From assembly GCA_023428865.1 (NCBI GenBank), contig JAEYWT010000178.1, forward strand, positions 1-11,058: DNA of 11,058 nucleotides. Direction: 5' to 3'. The stretch's first letter is position 1. Each line of letters starts with the position of its first letter. The DNA is from Bacteroidota bacterium. Its GTDB lineage: Bacteria > Bacteroidota > Bacteroidia > Flavobacteriales_F > PHOS-HE28. The notes under the pieces are model-generated. The model ran no database searches and was not told the DNA's origin. It saw only the letters and a list, made by a program, of their open reading frames with translations. Positions 6,762-11,058 of the stretch are shown here, piece after piece. A program made the position numbers and the translations under genes.

Positions 6762-8117
6762 ATGCGATCCATCCTACTCGTACTTCTTCCTGTACTCTTC
6801 ACCGCTCAAAGCCCGGCACAGATCCTATTACAGTCCGGCTTCGAGAACTGGACAGCCGGGCTGCCGAACGGATTCATCGGACCACGCACCACCTTCCCAC
6901 TCGATAGCCTCACTCAAACATCCGTAGAGGTACACGGCGGTACAAAAGCCATGTACCTGGGTCTGGGTGAAGAAGCCTCCGGACAGGTGACCACGGCACC
7001 GCTGATCGTGACCGCCTGGCGTTTGTATGAAGTGCGTTTCTGGGTGCGCGGGGTCGGGCGGATCAGCACTGGTTTGTATGACGGCCGCTCCAGCAACGAT
7101 GGCTATGCGCCGTTGAACACGCCCTTGGAGGTGAACAGCAACACCTGGCAATACGTGATCCAAACAGTGCTCTCCCAGAATGCCACTACCGCTGCAGAGT
7201 TCATGCTCGATGTGGCGGAGACCACACCAGGTTCGTTCCTTGTGATCGATGACCTGACGATCAATGCCAGCACCTTACCGGATGCCATGCCAGCTACGAT
7301 CAGCGAGATCCAGACCACCACGCATTGGACCGGTTCATCGCCGCTGAATTTCGCCTTCGTCCGTACCGAGGGCATCGTCACAGCGATCGCTCCGAACAGT
7401 GTCTTCATGCAAGATGGAGCAGGTGCTTGGAACGGGATCGAAGTACGTTACACCGCCCCAGCCACATGGGCTCCCGGTCACCGGCTGTTGATCTTGGCCA
7501 GCGTAAGCGAATTGAGCGGGATCGAAGACACGTGGTCCAGCACCCGTACGCAATTGATCGGTGTACAGCACCTAGAGGTGGTAAGCACTGGCGAAGCGCT
7601 ACCAGAAGCGGCATTGGTCAGTGCCGATGCGTTCGAAGATGAACCCTGGGAGAGCGTACTGGTAACGCTACAGGACCTGGAATGCGTGAGCCTACCCGAC
7701 CCGGAGAGCAATGATTGGACCGCCACCAACTGGCAAGGCACCGTGATCGTGGACGACCTGTTCTACTTGCACACACCGGACCTTGGAGCCTACTACAGCA
7801 TCACCGGAATAGCCAATTACCGTGGCGCCATGGTACTTGAACCGCGCTCGGCTGATGACTTCACCGTAGGTGTAGGGCTTACTGAGCACACGCATCCCAC
7901 CGCACACGTATGGCCCAACCCGGCCACGGATGTGCTCAACATCCAAACAAGCAGTGCAGTGAATGCTGGGTATATCGTGATGGATGCAACTGGCCGACAA
8001 GTACTTCACGGCTTAGTGACGAACGGCCTTAGTACCATCGATGTGAGCACGTTGCACGCAGGGGCGTATGTTCTCCGGATGGCGGACATGGGTACCACAA
8101 GGTTCGTGGTTCGCTAA
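6762..8117 (+). CDS. Diverged paralogue of the preceding T9SS-secreted OB-module protein
   Basis: The 451-residue protein has the same order as its upstream neighbour: signal peptide (MRSILLVLLPVLFTAQSPAQ), jelly roll at 21-168 (SGFENWTAGLPNGF, then FWVRGVGRISTGLYDG, LVIDDLTI), nuclease-associated OB-like modules at about 178-370 (ISEIQ, RTEGIVTA, VFMQDGAGAWNGIEV, PGHRLLILASVSE, PWESVLVTLQDLECVSLP, YYSITG), and a type A T9SS sorting domain at about 375-451 (VWPNPATDVLNI, MDATGRQVL, LHAGAYVLRM). Like its neighbour it lacks a catalytic domain. Clear similarity along the whole length, with many substitutions, points to an old tandem duplication. It sits after a terminator with its own candidate promoter, so its expression may differ from that of the first copy. 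Its stop lies 5 bases from the stop of the convergent nuclease-like gene. The ligand is unknown. Confidence 0.82.
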   Translation: MRSILLVLLPVLFTAQSPAQILLQSGFENWTAGLPNGFIGPRTTFPLDSLTQTSVEVHGGTKAMYLGLGEEASGQVTTAPLIVTAWRLYEVRFWVRGVGRISTGLYDGRSSNDGYAPLNTPLEVNSNTWQYVIQTVLSQNATTAAEFMLDVAETTPGSFLVIDDLTINASTLPDAMPATISEIQTTTHWTGSSPLNFAFVRTEGIVTAIAPNSVFMQDGAGAWNGIEVRYTAPATWAPGHRLLILASVSELSGIEDTWSSTRTQLIGVQHLEVVSTGEALPEAALVSADAFEDEPWESVLVTLQDLECVSLPDPESNDWTATNWQGTVIVDDLFYLHTPDLGAYYSITGIANYRGAMVLEPRSADDFTVGVGLTEHTHPTAHVWPNPATDVLNIQTSSAVNAGYIVMDATGRQVLHGLVTNGLSTIDVSTLHAGAYVLRMADMGTTRFVVR

Positions 8118-8122
8118 GCCCT

Positions 8123-9163
8123 CTACTTCGCCTCCTTCACCAGGATAACGAACACCGGGAAGTGATCGCTATAGCCATCTTGGTAGGTATCGCCAACATA
8201 GGTGCGCAAGGGATAGCCCGCGAAATTGCCTTCGGTCTGGCGCAGATAAGGTTCGTTGAAGATGCGTACGCCGTAGTATTTGTAGTCGCCACCAACGCCG
8301 TTAACGAGGGCTGGTGAAAGGACGATCTGGTCGAAGAGGTTCCACGAGTCGCGCCAGGCGAGTGTGCCGATGCCCTTCTGGTAAGGCTCGTACATGGCGT
8401 TGAAGAACACGCCATCAACGGCTTTCTTCCTGTCGCCCGTGGCGTTGAGGAAGCGGGCCACGCTCACGTTCACGGGGTCGTCGTTCAAGTCGCCCATCAC
8501 CATGATGCGAGCATTCTTGTTGAGCGTCAACAACGAGTCTACGATGTGGCGTGCCAATTCTGCGGCGGCTTTCCGGTTCGGCTCCGAACGCTTCTCGCCA
8601 CCCCGGCGCGAGGGCCAGTGGCACACGATCACGTGGGTGGTATCGCCATCGAGCACCCCGCTCACGAGCAATTGGTTGCGTGTGCGGAACGAGGTGTCTG
8701 CCATGGCCAATCTGTACGACTTGTGGTTGAACACCTTGAACTGGTCCGGATCGTGGATCAAGGCGACGTCCACGCCACGGCGATCGGGCGAATCCTCGTG
8801 GACCACTTGGTAGTTGCGGTCGCGTAGGGCTTTGGTCTTCACCAGATCCTCCACCACGGCGCGGTTCTCCACTTCGCACAGCCCGAGTATGGCGAGCCCA
8901 TGTGGATGAAGGTCTTTGCCCATTTCGGCGATCACCCGGGCATTGCGGTCCAGCTTGCGCCAATAGCGGGCACCGGTCCATTGCTTGCTACCCGAAGGCA
9001 AGAACTCGCGATCGTCCGTATCGGGCGAATCGATGGTGTCGTAAAGGTTCTCGATGTTGTAGAACCCGACGAGGGTGGGCACGAACTGCTTCTTGGTATC
9101 CTGCGCCCAAGAACGAAGCAGGAGGAATGAGCAGGCGAACAACAGGTAGGCACGAATTTTCAT
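8123..9163 (-). CDS. Exported endonuclease/exonuclease/phosphatase (EEP) family enzyme
   Basis: The 346-residue product starts at the ATG giving MKIRAYLLFACSFLLLRSWAQ, a clean Sec signal peptide; the frame extends upstream to 9271, but that extension would bury the signal. The EEP metal-dependent phosphodiesterase motifs are present in order: FYNIENLYD (N36), LCEVEN (E97), RRGVDVALIHDP, VIVCHWPSRRGG (H182), MVMGDLNDDP (D225, N227) and YSDHFPVFV (D333, H334). These are the usual Mg-binding and catalytic residues, so the enzyme is probably active on phosphodiester or phosphoester bonds. There is no T9SS sorting domain, so it is periplasmic or released by another route. The family also includes phosphatases and sphingomyelinases, so nuclease activity is likely but not proven. 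It lies downstream of the pdxJ-hydrolase-small secreted protein group after a 121-base gap and converges on the OB-module genes. Confidence 0.88.
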   Translation of the reverse strand: MKIRAYLLFACSFLLLRSWAQDTKKQFVPTLVGFYNIENLYDTIDSPDTDDREFLPSGSKQWTGARYWRKLDRNARVIAEMGKDLHPHGLAILGLCEVENRAVVEDLVKTKALRDRNYQVVHEDSPDRRGVDVALIHDPDQFKVFNHKSYRLAMADTSFRTRNQLLVSGVLDGDTTHVIVCHWPSRRGGEKRSEPNRKAAAELARHIVDSLLTLNKNARIMVMGDLNDDPVNVSVARFLNATGDRKKAVDGVFFNAMYEPYQKGIGTLAWRDSWNLFDQIVLSPALVNGVGGDYKYYGVRIFNEPYLRQTEGNFAGYPLRTYVGDTYQDGYSDHFPVFVILVKEAK

Positions 9164-9188
9164 CGGGTGGCCGTGGGTAAAAGGACGC

Positions 9189-9196
9189 CGAATGTA
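9189..9196 (-). promoter_or_regulatory. Weak candidate -7 box for the EEP enzyme gene
   Basis: The minus strand reads TACATTCG, one mismatch from TAnnTTTG, 25 bases before the ATG at 9163. No convincing -33 box lies 19-21 bases upstream. The 9164-9284 gap holds no clear terminator, so the gene could also be read through from the upstream genes. Confidence 0.25.
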
Positions 9197-9284
9197 AGGC
9201 GACCCATGTTGCCTGAAGGTTGCCAAAGGCTGTGCCAGATCATATGCGATGAGCGGAGGCACGGCTTGCACGAGCTTCCTGGCC

Positions 9285-9905
9285 TCACTCTGGAAAGCTC
9301 AGCGGGTTACGATCGTTGTACATCCGCAGGAAGCGGAAGAGCACTTCGGTGCTGTTGCGCTGTTTCTTGGGCAAGGCCCTGAACTCCTCGGAGAGCACAC
9401 GGTCGTGCTGTAGCCCGGCATCGAGCCCGGAAGCGTTGAAGGGCAGGTAGCGCCCGGTGTTCATATCCAACAATTGTTGCACCAGCACCGTACGGTTGAC
9501 GCCACCCATGGGGTATCCATACAAGTACGGGTCCCAGTCGCGGTAGGTCTGTTCCACCACGAGGTGGCAAAGTCTACCCATGAGGCCGATCCGATAGAAG
9601 CCGTTGGTGGTGCCGATGTACACCACATCGTTCTGGCAGAAACCCCAGATCGTACGCATATCCACCGTCTGGATAGCACCACTATCGGGTTGCCATTGCA
9701 ACTTGCCGCTGACACGGCGCAGATCGGAAACGGGTGCGCCTTGGCCATCGCGCAACTGCGCCAGGGGCGCCGATGGCCGATTATTGCGAAAGGCGAGGAA
9801 ATCGTTGTAGATGCCTTCGCGCAAGCCCATGCCAGCGAAGTAGTCGGTCTGTTGCGCCTGGGCACCTGACCAAACCAGCAGCAGAAGGAGCGACAGCAAG
9901 CGCAT
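9285..9905 (-). CDS. Small exported protein of unknown function
   Basis: I do not recognise this family. The 206-residue product starts at ATG 9905, chosen because it gives a typical signal peptide (MRLLSLLLLLVWSGAQAQ, cut near residue 18); the open frame continues upstream to 10187, but that part is antisense-like shadow inside the hydrolase gene. The mature part has no membrane segment, lipobox or T9SS sorting domain. Visible blocks are GMGLREGIYNDF (25-36), GKLQWQPDSG (67-76), IWGFCQNDVVYIGTTNGFYR (86-105), the only two Cys at 90 and 113, and GYPMGGVNRTVLVQQLLDM (130-148). The C-terminal half is charged and probably helical. It starts 2 bases after the hydrolase stop, so it is very likely co-translated with it. 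Periplasmic location is inferred. Confidence 0.75.
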   Translation of the reverse strand: MRLLSLLLLLVWSGAQAQQTDYFAGMGLREGIYNDFLAFRNNRPSAPLAQLRDGQGAPVSDLRRVSGKLQWQPDSGAIQTVDMRTIWGFCQNDVVYIGTTNGFYRIGLMGRLCHLVVEQTYRDWDPYLYGYPMGGVNRTVLVQQLLDMNTGRYLPFNASGLDAGLQHDRVLSEEFRALPKKQRNSTEVLFRFLRMYNDRNPLSFPE

Positions 9906-9907
9906 GA

Positions 9908-10705
9908 TCAGGAAGTAGCCGCTGCGCGGATGATCGCCATCACCTCGTCCGGCGCTTGCACATGCACCCAGTGGCCAGCATAAGGAATGGTCTCGATGGT
10001 GCTGTTGGTGAACTGTTCCTTGATGGCCGGGATGTCTTCCCGCTGGATATATCCGCTTTGTCCACCACGCACGAAGACGGTGGGCACACGCACCTGTCCC
10101 GGCCCGATCGCCGCCAGGATAGCGGGCAGTTCGCGGTCGAGCAAGGGCACGTTCACGCGCCAGGCCAGCTGTTCCTCGGTCTTCCAATAGAGGTTCTTCA
10201 TCAGGAACTGTACCACACCGGGTTCCTTCACCAAGGTGCTGATGTGGGCCTCCACCTCTTTGCGCGTACGACCGGGCGCTAGATCGGCGGTGCGCAGGGC
10301 TTCCACGATATGTGCTTGGTTGTTCTGGTGTTCAGCGGGGCCGATATCTATCACGATGAGCTGCTTCAACAATTCAGGCCACTGCTGCGCGAAGCTCATG
10401 GCGGTCTTCCCACCCATGGAATGGCCCACGAGCACCACATCGCGTAAGCCGAGCTTCACCAACAAGGCATGCACATCGGCGGCCATGAGCGGATAGGAGA
10501 TCGCATCGGTATGGGGCGAACGGCCATGATCACGTAGATCCACCAGGAACACATCCACCGGTGGTGCGGCAGCGTCGGTTGGTTCAGCTAGTTCACGACC
10601 GATGCTTCCCCAGTTATCGCTGGTGCCGAAGAGGCCGTGGAGGATCACCACCGGCGTGGCGCCTTCAACTCCCTGTCTACGATAGAAGAGATCAACGGTG
10701 CTCAT
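9908..10705 (-). CDS. Alpha/beta hydrolase, YbfF/ABHD11-like esterase
   Basis: The 265-residue cytoplasmic protein has no signal peptide. Canonical alpha/beta hydrolase motifs appear in order: ILHGLFGTSDNWG (oxyanion-hole HG, 22-34), VDLRDHGRSPH (55-65), the nucleophile elbow GHSMGG (Ser96), VIDIGP (118-123) and YAGHWVH (His245). The order and wording closely follow E. coli YbfF as I remember it, including the VIDI-P segment; by that analogy Asp120 may be the catalytic acid. The likely activity is hydrolysis of acyl esters or thioesters, with the physiological substrate unknown. The start codon overlaps the pdxJ stop by 4 bases (ATGA), which implies translational coupling, and the next gene starts 2 bases after its stop. 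Confidence 0.9.
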   Translation of the reverse strand: MSTVDLFYRRQGVEGATPVVILHGLFGTSDNWGSIGRELAEPTDAAAPPVDVFLVDLRDHGRSPHTDAISYPLMAADVHALLVKLGLRDVVLVGHSMGGKTAMSFAQQWPELLKQLIVIDIGPAEHQNNQAHIVEALRTADLAPGRTRKEVEAHISTLVKEPGVVQFLMKNLYWKTEEQLAWRVNVPLLDRELPAILAAIGPGQVRVPTVFVRGGQSGYIQREDIPAIKEQFTNSTIETIPYAGHWVHVQAPDEVMAIIRAAATS

Positions 10706-11058
10706 GAAAGACTTTTGCGATCCGCCCCTCCTTCTTTGGAAGAGGTGTGTTGGACCTGTGAAGTGGCGGAGGAGGTCAATTCACGCAGGTAGAGTTGCAC
10801 GGTATTCTCCATACCGAAGGTGAGCGCGTCGCACACCAACGCATGGCCGATGGACACCTCCAGCAAGGCCGGCACCTGCGACTTGAAGTAGGCCAGGTTG
10901 GCGCGATCCAGATCGTGGCCCGCATTCAGGCCCAGGCCGAGCGATCGTGCTTTCTCCCCCGCTGCAACAAACGGCGCAATGGCCGCTTCACGGTCGTGGT
11001 GGTAATTGGCGGCGTACGGTTCTGTGTAGAGCTCGATGCGATCGGTGCCGGTATCTGC
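10702..11058 (-). CDS. pdxJ: Pyridoxine 5'-phosphate synthase, C-terminal part; runs off right edge
   Basis: The last 118 residues are in the window. They carry strong PdxJ signatures: DRIELYTEPYA near the start, GLGLNAGHDL (phosphate and active-site loop), LLEVSIGHALVCDAL and TVQLYL. PdxJ condenses 1-deoxy-D-xylulose 5-phosphate with 3-amino-2-oxopropyl phosphate to form pyridoxine 5'-phosphate in the DXP-dependent vitamin B6 pathway, as an (alpha/beta)8 barrel in the cytoplasm. After the conserved end (about YLREL) there is an extra tail of some 25 residues rich in Ser, Thr, Gln and Lys, which is unlikely to be part of the barrel. The stop codon overlaps the hydrolase start (ATGA). The N-terminus and promoter lie outside the window. 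Confidence 0.93.
   Translation of the reverse strand, partial: ADTGTDRIELYTEPYAANYHHDREAAIAPFVAAGEKARSLGLGLNAGHDLDRANLAYFKSQVPALLEVSIGHALVCDALTFGMENTVQLYLRELTSSATSQVQHTSSKEGGADRKSLS

Noticed and set aside
8090..8125. Possible bidirectional terminator between the convergent gene ends
   Set aside because: Only a 5-bp ACCAC/GTGGT pairing was found, inside the coding end and without a T-run; not convincing.
9164..9271. 36-residue upstream extension of the EEP enzyme
   Set aside because: The extension places a polar, Pro-rich segment before a perfect signal peptide; the ATG at 9163 is the sensible start.
9906..10187. Upstream extension of the small exported protein into the hydrolase gene
   Set aside because: It would overlap the hydrolase by about 280 bases in another frame and bury the signal peptide; the ATG at 9905 sits 2 bases after the hydrolase stop.
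1..11058. CRISPR arrays, tRNA or rRNA genes, insertion sequences, phage genes
   Set aside because: No regularly spaced repeats, RNA-gene signatures, transposase motifs or terminal inverted repeats were seen; the window is almost fully explained by ordinary coding sequence.

Overview
The window looks like the chromosome of a GC-rich member of the Bacteroidota, most likely the Flavobacteriales. The reasons are the type IX secretion (T9SS) C-terminal sorting domains (PNP...GVYLL type), a secreted protein with the N-terminal module usual in gliding-motility-associated / CHU_C-type proteins, a TonB-dependent receptor paired with a DUF5689-type lipoprotein, near-absent Shine-Dalgarno sequences, and TAnnTTTG-type promoter boxes. 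The base composition, by eye in the upper 50s % GC, suits environmental flavobacterial lineages better than Flavobacterium itself. Species cannot be named from this window.

Layout. Bases 1-1165 (minus strand) hold the N-terminal 388 residues of a large Cys-rich secreted adhesin-like protein that runs off the left edge. A divergent intergenic region (1166-1454) carries candidate promoters for both directions. On the plus strand follow a TonB-dependent receptor (1455-3986), a surface-type lipoprotein with DUF5689 plus a choice-of-anchor J-like domain (4006-5286), and a T9SS-secreted protein with a galactose-binding-like domain and nuclease-associated OB-fold-like modules (5319-6662). These three form a tight operon closed by a strong intrinsic terminator (6678-6719). 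A diverged paralogue of the third gene (6762-8117) follows with its own candidate promoter. On the minus strand, converging on it, lie a secreted or periplasmic endonuclease/exonuclease/phosphatase (EEP) family enzyme (8123-9163), an unrecognised small secreted protein (9285-9905), a YbfF/ABHD11-like alpha/beta hydrolase (9908-10705) and the C-terminal half of pdxJ (10702-11058).

How the genes may work together. pdxJ, the hydrolase and the small secreted protein are tightly packed (4-bp overlap, then a 2-nt gap) and form a housekeeping-type operon. The most interesting part is 1455-9163: an outer-membrane transporter, a non-SusD surface lipoprotein, two T9SS proteins whose middle regions resemble the OB-fold part of ExeM/YhcR-type extracellular nucleases but which lack a catalytic domain, and a separate EEP enzyme next door. 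My inference is a candidate system for capturing and degrading extracellular nucleic acid or a phosphoester, with binding and catalytic modules on separate polypeptides. The substrate is not shown by the sequence.
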